Origin: an uncultured Bacteroidales bacterium
GTDB lineage: Bacteria; Bacteroidota; Bacteroidia; Bacteroidales; UBA932
Reading direction: 5' to 3'
Assembly: GCA_944323345.1 (NCBI GenBank)
Contig: CALUSC010000013.1
Location: forward strand, 1-53,911
DNA length: 53,911 nucleotides
Both the position numbers and the translations under genes were made by a program. Under the pieces are notes generated by a model that worked only from the letters and a program-made list of their open reading frames with translations, had not been told where the DNA came from and did no database searches. This document shows, piece after piece, positions 16,565-26,552 of this stretch; the first letter of the stretch is position 1; each line of letters begins with the position of its first letter.

Positions 16565-17378
16565 CCGCGTTTTCCAGTTCCTGTATTTCTTCCTTGTCTA
16601 TATTGCTTACTATGGTCACGTATCTGATCGAGCTGAAGTCCTCGAAAAGAGTTACTTTTATGTTGTATGTCGAGCCGTTCACGACAGTCGCCTCCCCGGT
16701 AGTCCCCAGCGGAATGTCCGGAGGGAATATGGCCGAAAACCCGCTTGTATATACCGTATCTCCCTGATGGAGGACGATATGGTGCGGGATTTCCCGCAAT
16801 ACGGCTCCGTTGCTGGACATGCCGTCCCACATTATTTCACCCACAGGTCCTTCCTTCCCGATGCGTGCGCTGACTACCATCCCGGAATTCTTGAAAGACC
16901 GGGCGTATGAATAATGCCTGCCTATGGCGTCTATGATGCCGATGACTCCGCTGTTCGTCACCACTCCGGACAGTTCTTCGATCCCGTCTTCGTAGCCTTT
17001 ATTCAGAATCAGATAGTTGTGCTGCTTGTTGTTGCTGACCTTCACCGCATCGGCCATTACATATCTGTATCCGCCAATTACGGCCGAGTCGCTGTCGGAG
17101 TCCGTTCCCCGGAGCGCTTCCGGGCCATATCTTCTGAGGGCATTGGTCAGCCTGAAATTTTCCCTGGCCAGTTCGTCGTTCTGCCTTCGGAGCGTGAAAT
17201 AGCTCCAGATGTTTTCCGCACCGCCCCACAGGAAAGACTGGACATTGTGTATTCCTTTGGAAATCCAGATATTCTGCATTTCGCCGTTATGCGTCAGCAT
17301 AACCAATGCAGCTACCTCCAAAATGATGAAGACAGCTGCATTGATGATAATCCTGAATATGTGCGTGCGGCCCGACAT
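16554..17378 (-). CDS. mreC: Rod shape-determining protein MreC
   Basis: 274 residues. One membrane helix (about 10-30), then a coiled coil (about 60-90, FTLRRQNDELARENFRL) and the beta-rich MreC domain with NKGYEDGIEELSGVVTNSGVIG, a typical family stretch, and GDTVYTSGFSAIFPPDIPLG. It links cytoplasmic MreB filaments to the periplasmic wall synthases PBP2 and RodA. Begins 1 bp after mreB. Confidence 0.95.
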   Translation of the reverse strand: MSGRTHIFRIIINAAVFIILEVAALVMLTHNGEMQNIWISKGIHNVQSFLWGGAENIWSYFTLRRQNDELARENFRLTNALRRYGPEALRGTDSDSDSAVIGGYRYVMADAVKVSNNKQHNYLILNKGYEDGIEELSGVVTNSGVIGIIDAIGRHYSYARSFKNSGMVVSARIGKEGPVGEIMWDGMSSNGAVLREIPHHIVLHQGDTVYTSGFSAIFPPDIPLGTTGEATVVNGSTYNIKVTLFEDFSSIRYVTIVSNIDKEEIQELENADED

Positions 17379-17379
17379 C

Positions 17380-18402
17380 CTATCTCATCAGGAACGGATA
17401 GCTTTCGGTGTGCTTGAGTGCGAGACAGGTTCCTCTCGCCACGGCCCTGAGCGGGTCTTCAGCTACGTGGAACGGGATGTTTACCTTTTCCGAAAGCCTC
17501 TTGTCCAGCCCCCTGAGAAGCGCGCCTCCTCCGGACAGGAAGATACCGCTTTCCACTATGTCGGCGTAAAGCTCCGGAGGTGTCTGTTCCAGTACATGGA
17601 GGACCGCCGCTTCGATTCTGGCGATGGATTTGTCCAGGCAGTGGGCGATTTCCTGATACGTGATCGTGGCGTCTACCGGATGAGCCGTCATCAGGTTTGG
17701 TCCCCTGACGAGGAACGGTTCCGGTTCCACTTCCAGGTCCGTGACTACGGAGCCGACCGCTATCTTTATTTTTTCGGCGGTGATTTCTCCCACCTTTATG
17801 TTGTGCTGCTGTTTCAGATAGTACTGTATGTCGCTGGTAAACACGTCTCCTGCGACCTTGATGCTGTTCTGCTGTACGATACCGCCGAGAGAGATTACGG
17901 CGATTTCCGTAGTTCCGCCTCCGATATCCACCACCATGTTCCCCTTGGGAGCCTCTACGTCCATGCCGATTCCGAGGGCTGCGGCCATAGGTTCGAAAAT
18001 CAGATATACGTCACGGCCTCCGGCATGTTCTGCAGAGTCGCGGACAGCCCTGATTTCCACTTCCGTACTTCCGGAAGGAATGCCGACCACGATTTTGAGG
18101 TTAGGGGTGAAAAGCGACCTGCGGCGGCTGTTCACTTCCTTGATGAAGCCGCGGATCATCATCTCCGCTGCGTTGAAGTCGGCGATTACTCCGTCTTTCA
18201 GCGGCCTGATGGTCTTGATGCTCGGATTTACCTTTTCGTGCATCAGCTTGGCCTTCTGACCGAGAGCTATCGGCTTGCCTGTATTATTGTCTATAGCTAC
18301 GATACTCGGCTCGTCCAGAACGATTTCGTCATTCTGGAAAATGACGGTGTTGGCCGTTCCGAGATCCATAGCCAGCTCTTGTGTCAAGAAAGAAAAACCC
18401 AT
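17380..18402 (-). CDS. mreB: Rod shape-determining protein MreB (actin homologue)
   Basis: 340 residues. The actin-fold nucleotide motifs are present: MDLGTANTVIF near residue 13, VDIGGGTTEIAVISLGG in the middle (phosphate 2), and GIFLSGGGALLRGLDKRL (adenosine). MreB filaments under the inner membrane guide sidewall synthesis. First gene of the five-gene operon mreB-mreC-mreD-mrdA-rodA, which suggests a rod or ovoid cell. A TAAATTTG box at 18443-18450 is 40 bp upstream. Confidence 0.97.
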   Translation of the reverse strand: MGFSFLTQELAMDLGTANTVIFQNDEIVLDEPSIVAIDNNTGKPIALGQKAKLMHEKVNPSIKTIRPLKDGVIADFNAAEMMIRGFIKEVNSRRRSLFTPNLKIVVGIPSGSTEVEIRAVRDSAEHAGGRDVYLIFEPMAAALGIGMDVEAPKGNMVVDIGGGTTEIAVISLGGIVQQNSIKVAGDVFTSDIQYYLKQQHNIKVGEITAEKIKIAVGSVVTDLEVEPEPFLVRGPNLMTAHPVDATITYQEIAHCLDKSIARIEAAVLHVLEQTPPELYADIVESGIFLSGGGALLRGLDKRLSEKVNIPFHVAEDPLRAVARGTCLALKHTESYPFLMR

Positions 18403-18442
18403 TGTTTACTAAACGATTAAATAGTTCTACGCAAATAACCCA

Positions 18443-18450
18443 CAAATTTA
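18443..18450 (-). promoter_or_regulatory. Candidate -7 box for the mre operon
   Basis: TAAATTTG on the minus strand, fitting TAnnTTTG, 40 bp before the mreB start. No TTG at -33, so only moderate support. Confidence 0.42.
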
Positions 18451-18473
18451 TAAAAAAACTCGGAACTTGTTTG

Positions 18474-18481
18474 TATTTTTG
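18474..18481 (+). promoter_or_regulatory. Candidate -7 box for ispD
   Basis: TATTTTTG, 25 bp before the ispD ATG. The -33 element is not clear. Confidence 0.45.
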
Positions 18482-18506
18482 ACGTTTAGTTAATGATTTT
18501 TACTGA

Positions 18507-19217
18507 ATGACCAGAAATAAATATCTTCTGTTGCTGGCCGGAGGCAGCGGTACGAGGATGGGCGCGGACAAGCCGAAGCAGTTTATCGAAATCGGGGGCA
18601 AGGCTATCCTGCACCATACTCTGGACAGATTCGTCTCGGCCTGTCCGGATATCCGGATCATAACGGTTTTGCCGGAAGGGTGGAAACAGGCATGGACGGA
18701 CTATTGTTATGAAAGGAACCTGGTTTATCCGCAGAAACTGGTTTCGGGAGGCATTACCAGATTCCATTCCGTGAAAAACGCTATGGAAAAGGTGCCGGAC
18801 GGGGCTGTCGTCGCCGTGCATGACGGAGTGCGCCCTCTGCTTTCCGGAAAAATGATTGTCCGGCTTTTTACGGAAGCCGGGACAAACCCGGCCGTTGTAC
18901 CTGTGGTGCCTGTGGTGGATACCGTAAAAGTCCTGGAAAAGGAAAAAACCGCGGACGGGCAGGTACATCTTGTTCCCGTTCCCGGGGAAAGGGCTGACAG
19001 AAGCCGGCTTTATGCGGCGCAGACCCCTCAGATTTTCTGGTCTGAAATATTGAAGGAAGCGTATGCGCAGCCGTATTCTCCGGAATTTACGGATGACGCT
19101 TCTGTCGTGGAGCGTTGCGGGATTGCAATAAAATATCCGGAGGGTGAAAAATACAATGTGAAAATCACGACTCCGGATGATATGGTTCTGGCCGATGCCT
19201 TGCTCGGAAGCAGGTGA
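18507..19217 (+). CDS. ispD: 2-C-methyl-D-erythritol 4-phosphate cytidylyltransferase
   Basis: Transfers CMP to methylerythritol phosphate in the non-mevalonate isoprenoid pathway, which supplies undecaprenyl phosphate and quinones. 236 residues. Family motifs are LLLAGGSGTRMGADKPKQF (8-26), GGITRFHSVKNAM, AVHDGVRPLLS, PVVDTVK, QTPQIF, TDDASVVE and KITTPDDMVLAD. The internal insertion near KEKTADGQVHLVPVPGERADRS is somewhat longer than usual. Convergent with the Lrp gene, 6 bp apart. Confidence 0.95.
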   Translation: MTRNKYLLLLAGGSGTRMGADKPKQFIEIGGKAILHHTLDRFVSACPDIRIITVLPEGWKQAWTDYCYERNLVYPQKLVSGGITRFHSVKNAMEKVPDGAVVAVHDGVRPLLSGKMIVRLFTEAGTNPAVVPVVPVVDTVKVLEKEKTADGQVHLVPVPGERADRSRLYAAQTPQIFWSEILKEAYAQPYSPEFTDDASVVERCGIAIKYPEGEKYNVKITTPDDMVLADALLGSR

Positions 19218-19223
19218 CAGGGA

Positions 19224-19745
19224 TTATTCTTTCTCTGATTCCTGCATTTTTCTGGCATTTGCCGAAAAGCTCGTGTTCTGGTATTCTTTTACCCAGACCT
19301 GCCTTTCGATAGCCTGGTCGAGCGATATCTGCGTCTCAGTAGACTGTACGTAAGGGATTTTCTGGATAGTGTTTACCAGAATTTCCATCAGATGGTCGTG
19401 GTTGAAACAGTAGATCTTGAGCAGCAGCGCATATTTGCCGGTTACGAAATGGCATTCTACTATCTCGGATATTTTCTTGAAAGATTCTATGACTTCCGGA
19501 TATTTGTTGGATTCGGAAAGCGAAACACTTACGTAGGCGCAAACGTTCAGACCGAGAGCCTGGGGCTTTACCAGCAGCCTGGATCCCGTGATGACCCCGT
19601 TGGCTTCGAGTCTCTTCACCCTCTGGTGGATGGCGGCACCGGAAACTCCGCATTCACGCGCAATTTCCAGAAACGGCATTCTTGCATTTTTTACAAGAAA
19701 CGATAAGATCTTCTGGTCAATCTGGTCGATGTGATAACTTTGCAT
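19224..19745 (-). CDS. Lrp/AsnC family transcriptional regulator
   Basis: 173 residues from the ATG at 19745, where the protein begins MQSYHIDQIDQKIL directly at the helix-turn-helix; an ATG at 19769 adds eight residues without family match. The HTH is in FLEIARECGVSGAAIHQRVKRLEANGVI (two parts of residues 22-50), and the RAM effector domain follows (CAYVSVSLSES, VECHFVTGKYALLLKI). Such proteins form octamers that sense amino acids. The tail after VKEYQNTSF is polar and slightly long. The target is not visible; the Phe/Tyr operon elsewhere has its own attenuator. Confidence 0.9.
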   Translation of the reverse strand: MQSYHIDQIDQKILSFLVKNARMPFLEIARECGVSGAAIHQRVKRLEANGVITGSRLLVKPQALGLNVCAYVSVSLSESNKYPEVIESFKKISEIVECHFVTGKYALLLKIYCFNHDHLMEILVNTIQKIPYVQSTETQISLDQAIERQVWVKEYQNTSFSANARKMQESEKE

Positions 19746-19864
19746 TTCTATATACACCTGAAAATTCAACCGCGAAGATATAATAAAATTTTAAAAATGG
19801 TATCGGAACAGGGTTAAAAATTATAAATCATAATCCAATTCCGCATTTTAATGAAATTTCGATA

Positions 19865-22174
19865 TTATTCCTTGCGTTTTCTTTTCGTTCTGCCGGTAGG
19901 CTGTCCTTCCGATATTATCCTTTTGCAGTCCTCTTCCGTCAATGCTTCCGCATCAGTCCCCTTAGGTATCCTGTAATTGCTGCCGGAGAACTTGATGTAT
20001 GGCCCGTAGTTGCCTGCGATGACCTGTATGCCGCTTTCCTGGAAATCGGCAATGACCTGCTTTTCCTGCCTGGTCCCTGCCTGCTCTATGATGCCGATGC
20101 ATTTTTCCAGATCAATGCGTATGGGATCGGTCCCGCGCGGAAGGGATATGTTCTTGTCCCCGTATTTCAGGTATGGCCCGAACCGGCCTTTGGTCGCAAT
20201 GATGTCCGTCCCGTTATATTGTCCTACGACGCGCGGCAGGCTGAACAGCTTCAGCGCCTCTTCCAGAGTGATGCTCTCTATGAGCTGGCCCGGGGCGAGA
20301 CTTGCATATTGTTTTTTGTCGCCCTCGCCTTTCTGGATATATGGTCCGTATTGTCCGTATTTTGCGATCAGCGGCTGGCCGTCCGCAGGGTCTGTGCCCA
20401 GTTCCCTGCTCACACGGCTGTATTCCTTGTTGTTTAGGGTTTCTTCCACTTTTTTGTGGAAAGCGGTGTAGAATGCCGATATGAGGCTTTCCCATTGTTC
20501 ATTGCCGGATGCTATCCGGTCGAATTCCTTTTCGACATTTGCCGTGAATTCATAGTCGAGGATGGTCTTGAACTTGTCCACGAGGAAGTCTGTCACGATC
20601 ATCCCTATTTCCTGCGGCAGCAGACGTCCTTTTTCGGCCCCTACCGTCTCGGTCCTGTCTGTCGGGACTATCGAAGTGCCCTTCAGGATGTAATCCGTGA
20701 CTTTCAGTTTTTCGCCCTCCTTGTCACCTTTTATTATATAGCCCCTGCCTTTGGTCAGAGTGGATATGGTAGGACCGTATGTGGACGGCCTTCCGATACC
20801 GAGCTCTTCGAGTTTCTTTACCAGCGTGCCTTCCGAGTAGCGGGCAGGCGGTGCCGTGAACTTGCAGATGGCGGATATGTCCTTTGCTTCCATGTCCTGG
20901 CCGTTTCCGAGCTCAGGCAGTATGGTTTCCTCTCCGTCCTGTTCGTCATCGATGCTTTCCATGTACAGTTTCAGGAATCCGTCGAAGAGCACTTCGCTGG
21001 ACTGGGCCGTGAACATTTCCGCGAATCTGTCGCAGCCTATCCTGATGTCTGTCTTCATGATTTTGGCGTCGGACATCTGGGATGCCACGGTCCTTTTCCA
21101 GATCAGTTCATACAGGCGTTTTTCCTGAGGTGTCCCGGAAATCTGCGTATTGCTGATGAATGTCGGCCTTATGGCTTCGTGGGCTTCCTGCGCACCCTTG
21201 CTTTTGGTCTTGTACTGGCGAGGTCTGGAATATCCGGCTCCGAAATTCTCCTGGATATATTCCTTTGACGTGTTTATGGCCAGCGATGACAGATTCGTGG
21301 AGTCTGTACGCATGTATGTGATGAGTCCCGACTCATACAGCCTCTGGGCAATGCTCATTGTCTGGCTGACGGACATGCGCAGTCTTCTCGACGCCTCCTG
21401 CTGGAGCGATGATGTGGTGAACGGTGCAGGTGGTGTCCTGGTGCCTTCTTTCTTGTCTATCCCTTTTATCGAAAAGGAGGCTCCGGCGCATTTTTCCAGA
21501 AAGCCGGTCGCTTCTTCCGGCGTGGCGAATTTTTTGTCGAGGACGGCTTTCACCAGGACATTGCCCGGCATGCCGGCAGGATGGAACACGGCCTCTATCC
21601 TGTAATATCTTTCTTTCTGAAAGCCGATGATTTCCTTTTCCCTGTCCACTACCAGTCTCAGAGCTACCGACTGCACCCTCCCGGCGGAAAGTTTCGGCTG
21701 GATTTTCTTCCACAGGATAGGCGAAAGCTCGAAACCTACCAGCCTGTCGAGAATCCTCCTGGCCTGCTGGGCGTCCACCAGATCCATGTCTATGTCTCTC
21801 GGATTCTTTATGGCGTTCTGTATCGCATCTTTGGTGATTTCGTGGAATACGATTCTCCGTGTATTTTCCCTGTTCAGACCCAATGTCTCGTAAAGATGCC
21901 AGGATATGGCCTCTCCTTCGCGGTCTTCATCGGATGCCAGCCATACTGTAGTGGCGCTCTTTGCTGCCTTTTTCAGTTCCGCCACGATGGCTTTCTTGTC
22001 TGCGGGGATTTCGTACTGGGGCTTGAATCCGTTTTCGATGTCTATGCTGAGCCTGTTTTTGCTCAGGTCTCTTATGTGTCCCTGGCTGGACTTTACGTTG
22101 AAGTCTTTTCCCAGGAATTTCTGTATCGTTTTCGCTTTCGCGGGGGACTCGACTATGACTAGATTCTCTTCCAT
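19865..22174 (-). CDS. topA: DNA topoisomerase I
   Basis: Type IA topoisomerase relaxing negative supercoils. 769 residues. The TOPRIM domain begins IVESPAKAKTIQKFLG with the acidic triad DEDREGE near residues 80-86; the catalytic Tyr287 lies in TYMRTDST; VGRPSTYGPTISTL is also present. The C-terminus carries three repeats of a short Topo_C-like module with YGPYI, FGPYLKYG and YGPYIKF, without zinc-binding Cys clusters, and a basic end KRKRKE. Divergent from the PBP1A gene. Confidence 0.96.
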   Translation of the reverse strand: MEENLVIVESPAKAKTIQKFLGKDFNVKSSQGHIRDLSKNRLSIDIENGFKPQYEIPADKKAIVAELKKAAKSATTVWLASDEDREGEAISWHLYETLGLNRENTRRIVFHEITKDAIQNAIKNPRDIDMDLVDAQQARRILDRLVGFELSPILWKKIQPKLSAGRVQSVALRLVVDREKEIIGFQKERYYRIEAVFHPAGMPGNVLVKAVLDKKFATPEEATGFLEKCAGASFSIKGIDKKEGTRTPPAPFTTSSLQQEASRRLRMSVSQTMSIAQRLYESGLITYMRTDSTNLSSLAINTSKEYIQENFGAGYSRPRQYKTKSKGAQEAHEAIRPTFISNTQISGTPQEKRLYELIWKRTVASQMSDAKIMKTDIRIGCDRFAEMFTAQSSEVLFDGFLKLYMESIDDEQDGEETILPELGNGQDMEAKDISAICKFTAPPARYSEGTLVKKLEELGIGRPSTYGPTISTLTKGRGYIIKGDKEGEKLKVTDYILKGTSIVPTDRTETVGAEKGRLLPQEIGMIVTDFLVDKFKTILDYEFTANVEKEFDRIASGNEQWESLISAFYTAFHKKVEETLNNKEYSRVSRELGTDPADGQPLIAKYGQYGPYIQKGEGDKKQYASLAPGQLIESITLEEALKLFSLPRVVGQYNGTDIIATKGRFGPYLKYGDKNISLPRGTDPIRIDLEKCIGIIEQAGTRQEKQVIADFQESGIQVIAGNYGPYIKFSGSNYRIPKGTDAEALTEEDCKRIISEGQPTGRTKRKRKE

Positions 22175-22266
22175 AATATTTTCTTTTCAGTATCCGGATG
22201 CCGGCACGGCCGGGCAATAAATCTGCAAAGTAAAATACAAACAAAGTAATTTTCAAATTTTGTTGC

Positions 22267-22274
22267 TATTTTTG
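22267..22274 (+). promoter_or_regulatory. -7 box for the PBP1A-ddl-prmC run
   Basis: TATTTTTG, 22 bp before the PBP1A start. No TTG is found at the -33 site. Confidence 0.45.
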
Positions 22275-22296
22275 CAGTTCTTAATAAAATACCGGA

Positions 22297-24642
22297 ATGA
22301 AAGACATTACGAAAAAAAGGATAGTCAAATGGTTCTGGATCATACTCCTGATACCGATCACCTGTTTTATCCTGCTCGTCCTGGCGGTATGGGCGTTTGC
22401 CGATATTCCGTCGTTCGAGGAATTGGAGAATCCGGAGAGCAAGCTTGCCACGCAGGTGATTGCCGAAGACGGGGAAATACTGACTACGTTCCATATAGAG
22501 AACAGGTCGTATGTCAGTTTCCAGGAACTGTCCCCTTATCTGATACAGGCGGCTGTCGCTACTGAAGACGAGCGTTTCTATTCACATTCCGGCATCGATT
22601 TCAAGAGCCTCGCCAGAGTGCTGGTGAAGACGCTCATGATGAATGATTCGAGCCAGGGCGGAGGCAGCACGATAACCCAGCAGCTGGCCAAAACACTTTA
22701 TCCGAGGGAGAACCTGGGCGGAAGTTTCCCGGGGGCACGTCAGGTCAAGATGGTGTGGACCAAGCTGAAAGAATGGATTACGGCTGTCAAGCTGGAAAGG
22801 AACTATACCAAGAACGAAATACTCGCCATGTACATGAATGCTGTCTTTTTCGGCAGCAATGCGTACGGAATCAAGACGGCTTCACAGACATTCTTTTCCA
22901 AAAACCCTTCGGAGCTGACTGTCGAGGAAAGCGCCATGCTGGTGGGAATGGTGAACAAGCCGACCAGATACAATCCTGTCCTGAATCCGGACAAGGCTCT
23001 GGGCAGGCGCAATTTCGTGCTGAAACAGATGTCCAGGGCCGGATATCTGACTGAGGCTGCTGCAGATTCCATAAGCAGGCTTCCCATAACGCTTGCTTAT
23101 CAGGTCCAGGACCATAATGCCGGCCTGGCACCCTATTTCAGGGACATGCTCCGGCGGATCATGAACGCCAAACAGCCGAAACGGTCATCGTACAGCATTT
23201 ATGAAGATTACAAGGTAGATTCGCTTCTGTGGGCGGACGATGATCTCTACGGATGGCTGAACAAGAACAAGAAGGCCGACGGGACATCGTACAGTCTGGA
23301 CAAGGACGGCCTGAGAATATATACCACCATCAATTACAAGATGCAGCAGTATGCCGAGGAGGCTGTCGCCGAGCATCTCGGTCTCGATCTCCAGAAAAGT
23401 TTCTGGAAAGATCTCAGAGGCAAAAGCCACAAGCCGTTCTCCGATGAAGTGGACGAGGCTACCAGAGACCGCCTCATGTCGCAGGCCAGGAGATGGAGCG
23501 ACAGATACCGCATAATGAAGGCCAGAGGGGCATCCGAACAGGAAATCATGCGGAGTTTCAGGGAGAAGACTCAGATGAGGGTATTTTCGTGGGACGGCAA
23601 AGGTTATATCGACACGCTGATGACCCCGGACGATTCCATAAAATATTACAAGGCGCATCTGCGTGCCGGATTCATGGCGATGGAGCCGGAGACCGGACAT
23701 GTGAAGGCGTATGTGGGAGGTCCGGATTACAGGTATTTCAAATATGACAATGTCCGTCAGGGGAAAAGGCAGGTAGGTTCCACTATCAAGCCGTTCCTTT
23801 ACACCCTTGCGATGCAGGAAGGCATGTCTCCGTGCGACAAGGTGGTGAACGTTCCCCAGACTTTCATCGTCGGAGAGGATACCTGGACGCCACAGAGTAC
23901 GGACAGTGAAGAGTGGATAGGCCAGACGGTGACGCTGAAATGGGGGCTTACCAAGAGCAGCAACAACATATCTGCATATCTGATGAAGCAGTTCGGACCG
24001 CACGCCATGGCGGAAATGATGCGGAAAATGGGAATAGGAAGCCATATCGACGAGGTGCCTTCCCTGTGTGTAGGCCCGGCAGACCTGTCTCTGTATGAGA
24101 TGGTGGCAGCCTACAACACTTTCCCGTCACGCGGAGTGTATGTCGAACCGTTGTTCGTCACGAGAATCGAGGATAATATGGGAAACCTGCTGTCGGAGTT
24201 CAGCAACAACAAAAGGGAGGCCATCAGCGAGCAGACGGCATACCTGATGGCGAATCTCATGCAGGGTGTGGTGACCGGCGGTACGGCCGTAAGACTGCGT
24301 TATAAATATCACCTTACCGGAGAGATTGCCGGCAAGACAGGTACGACCAACGACCAGGCTGACGGGTGGTTCATCGGATATACGCCAGTCCTGACAGCCG
24401 GAGTATGGGTCGGTGCAGAGGACAGACAGGTCCATTTCGAATCCCTGACTTTCGGCCAGGGTTCCAACATGGCACTTCCGATATGGGCTATTTTCATGAA
24501 TAAGGTGCTGGAAGACGGGACTCTCGGCATAACCGGAGAAGAAAAGTTCATTGCACCTGCAGGGATGCATCTGAATCTGGATTGCGACGGCAGCGATGCC
24601 GATGTGGTTTCAGACAGCGGCGGAGACGATTTTTTTGATTGA
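22297..24642 (+). CDS. mrcA: Penicillin-binding protein 1A (bifunctional glycosyltransferase-transpeptidase)
   Basis: 781 residues. A membrane anchor (8-32) is followed by a GT51 domain with catalytic Glu in ATEDERFYSHSGID (E90-H96 region) and GGSTITQQLAKTL, and then a transpeptidase domain with Ser495-x-x-Lys498 (GSTIKPF), Ser554-Ser-Asn556 and Lys680-Thr-Gly682 (GKTGTTNDQADGWF). All motifs are intact, so it can both polymerise and crosslink peptidoglycan in the periplasm. It leads ddl (1 bp gap) and prmC (4-bp overlap). Confidence 0.95.
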   Translation: MKDITKKRIVKWFWIILLIPITCFILLVLAVWAFADIPSFEELENPESKLATQVIAEDGEILTTFHIENRSYVSFQELSPYLIQAAVATEDERFYSHSGIDFKSLARVLVKTLMMNDSSQGGGSTITQQLAKTLYPRENLGGSFPGARQVKMVWTKLKEWITAVKLERNYTKNEILAMYMNAVFFGSNAYGIKTASQTFFSKNPSELTVEESAMLVGMVNKPTRYNPVLNPDKALGRRNFVLKQMSRAGYLTEAAADSISRLPITLAYQVQDHNAGLAPYFRDMLRRIMNAKQPKRSSYSIYEDYKVDSLLWADDDLYGWLNKNKKADGTSYSLDKDGLRIYTTINYKMQQYAEEAVAEHLGLDLQKSFWKDLRGKSHKPFSDEVDEATRDRLMSQARRWSDRYRIMKARGASEQEIMRSFREKTQMRVFSWDGKGYIDTLMTPDDSIKYYKAHLRAGFMAMEPETGHVKAYVGGPDYRYFKYDNVRQGKRQVGSTIKPFLYTLAMQEGMSPCDKVVNVPQTFIVGEDTWTPQSTDSEEWIGQTVTLKWGLTKSSNNISAYLMKQFGPHAMAEMMRKMGIGSHIDEVPSLCVGPADLSLYEMVAAYNTFPSRGVYVEPLFVTRIEDNMGNLLSEFSNNKREAISEQTAYLMANLMQGVVTGGTAVRLRYKYHLTGEIAGKTGTTNDQADGWFIGYTPVLTAGVWVGAEDRQVHFESLTFGQGSNMALPIWAIFMNKVLEDGTLGITGEEKFIAPAGMHLNLDCDGSDADVVSDSGGDDFFD

Positions 24643-24643
24643 T

Positions 24644-25657
24644 ATGAGCAAGTACAGTACTATTGCAGTCATTTACGGCAGCGATTCGTCCGAATGGGAG
24701 ATTTCGTGCCGCAGCGGTGAATTCGTGTCATCCCGTATCGACGGGACGAAATTCGATGTCTATGAAATTTTTGCCCGTTTCGGGCAATGGACTCTGGTCG
24801 CTTACAGGAAAAGGAATTCGGTAAGGGTCATACTCCCGGAAGGGGCACGTCCCGAGATAGACAAGACGGATTTTTCCGTGACTGTAGCCGGAGAAAAGGT
24901 GAAATTCGATTATGCATATATCATGCAGCACGGCACTCCCGGAGAGAACGGACTCATGCAGGGGTATCTGGAAATGCTCGGTGTTCCTTTCAGCAGCTGC
25001 AGTTCATTCGTTTCGGCCATTACATTCGACAAGTTCACGTGCAAGAACTATCTTCGGGGTCTCGATTATGTAAAGTGCGCCGATGACGTGTTTGTCAGGA
25101 AAGGGGAAGTGACTCCGGATCTGTCCCGGAAAGTCATAGACAGACTCGGCCTGCCGCTTTTCGTAAAGCCTACGGACGGGGGATCGAGCTTCGGCGTGGT
25201 AAAGGTGAAGAAGGAAGAAGAATTCGATGATGCCGTAAAAGTGGCGTTCTCGGAAGGGAAAATGATTATCGCTGAGCAGTTCATCCCTGGCAGGGAGCTG
25301 ACAGATGCGATTTATTTCAACGGGAAGGAGCTGGTCGCTCTGCCGGTCATCGAGATTGTTACCGATCATGAGTTCTTCGATTACGATGCGAAATATAACG
25401 GATTCAGCGAAGAAATATGTCCGGCTCCCATATCGGACAGCATGACAGCCCGGATCCAGGAAGTTTCCAGGAAGATTTACGCCAGGCTGGGATGTTCGGG
25501 AGTGGTCAGGGTAGACTACATCCTCTCAGGGGATGATCTGTATTTCCTTGAAGTCAACACCATACCTGGTATGACCAGTGCATCTCTGGTCCCGAAGATG
25601 GTAAGGACGGCCGGTATGGACATGACTGATTTCCTTACGGAGATAATCGGGGAATGA
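24644..25657 (+). CDS. ddl: D-alanine--D-alanine ligase
   Basis: ATP-grasp enzyme making the D-Ala-D-Ala end of peptidoglycan precursors. 337 residues from the ATG at 24644, one base after the PBP1A stop; an in-frame ATG at 24596 lies inside the previous gene. Recognised blocks are YIMQHGTPGENGLMQGYLEM, the N-terminal HGxxGEDG equivalent (GTPGENG), FVKPTDGGSSFGVVKV, EQFIPGRELTDA and FLEVNTIPGMTSASLVPKM. Genetic linkage with a wall transpeptidase fits its role. Confidence 0.95.
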   Translation: MSKYSTIAVIYGSDSSEWEISCRSGEFVSSRIDGTKFDVYEIFARFGQWTLVAYRKRNSVRVILPEGARPEIDKTDFSVTVAGEKVKFDYAYIMQHGTPGENGLMQGYLEMLGVPFSSCSSFVSAITFDKFTCKNYLRGLDYVKCADDVFVRKGEVTPDLSRKVIDRLGLPLFVKPTDGGSSFGVVKVKKEEEFDDAVKVAFSEGKMIIAEQFIPGRELTDAIYFNGKELVALPVIEIVTDHEFFDYDAKYNGFSEEICPAPISDSMTARIQEVSRKIYARLGCSGVVRVDYILSGDDLYFLEVNTIPGMTSASLVPKMVRTAGMDMTDFLTEIIGE

Positions 25658-26541
25658 CTATAGGTGAATTTGTCGGCAGTGCCAGGAAGGCCCTTTCCAG
25701 TCTGTACGACGGGCAGGAGGCTGCGGCAATAGTAGGCAATCTGTACGGCTCGGTACTCGGTGTGCCGGGCTATATTCATGTTACGGAGCCGGATATGGAG
25801 ATTTCTGCCGGAAATTTGCAGCGCCTGGAATCGTGTATGGACAGACTGCTTGCAGCCGAACCGCTGCAGTATGTCATGGGAAAGGCTGAATTTTTCGGGC
25901 TGGAGTTCAATGTGTCTCCGTCAGTCCTGATTCCCCGTCCGGAGACGGAACAGATGTGCCGGGAATTTGCGGAACATATCATTCCTGATTCCGGGATACG
26001 CAGGCCGGCAATCCTGGATTTGTGTACGGGTTCCGGCTGCATCGCCTGGTCTCTTGCATACCATATTCCCGATGCGGCGGTCACTGCGGCGGATCTTTCG
26101 GAAGAAGCCTTGTCCGTAGCTTCTTCGCAGGCCATAGGGAACAATGTCCCTGTATTTGTCAGGACTGATGTCCTCGGAAGTGCTGAAAGCATAAGAAGCA
26201 GCCTCGGAGAAAATACGTTCGATTTCATATTGGGCAATCCTCCGTATGTCACTGAATCCGAGAAAAGGCTGATGAGGAGGAATGTCCTGGATTATGAACC
26301 GTCCATGGCCCTGTTTGTCCCTGACTCCGACCCTCTTGTATTTTACAGGGCGATAGCCGCCATCGCGTCATCCTATCTTTCTCCCGGCGGAGTGGGGGCT
26401 GTAGAGATAAATGAAGCTTTCGGGCCGCAGGTCTGCGATATCTTTGCCGGGAACGGCATGTCATTTACCTGTTTGCGCCAGGATTTGTCCGGCAGGGACA
26501 GGTTCGTCTACTTTTCGCGCCAGCCGTTTTACTGCAATTAA
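25654..26541 (+). CDS. prmC: Peptide chain release factor N5-glutamine methyltransferase
   Basis: Methylates the Gln of the GGQ motif in release factors RF1 and RF2 using SAM. 295 residues with PLQYVMGKAEFFGLEFNVS and LIPRPETE in the N-terminal half, the SAM loop ILDLCTGSGCIAWSLA, and the catalytic NPPY (in FILGNPPYVTESE). Overlaps ddl by 4 bp (ATGA), indicating translational coupling. Confidence 0.95.
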   Translation: MTIGEFVGSARKALSSLYDGQEAAAIVGNLYGSVLGVPGYIHVTEPDMEISAGNLQRLESCMDRLLAAEPLQYVMGKAEFFGLEFNVSPSVLIPRPETEQMCREFAEHIIPDSGIRRPAILDLCTGSGCIAWSLAYHIPDAAVTAADLSEEALSVASSQAIGNNVPVFVRTDVLGSAESIRSSLGENTFDFILGNPPYVTESEKRLMRRNVLDYEPSMALFVPDSDPLVFYRAIAAIASSYLSPGGVGAVEINEAFGPQVCDIFAGNGMSFTCLRQDLSGRDRFVYFSRQPFYCN

Positions 26542-26552
26542 ACGTTTATTTC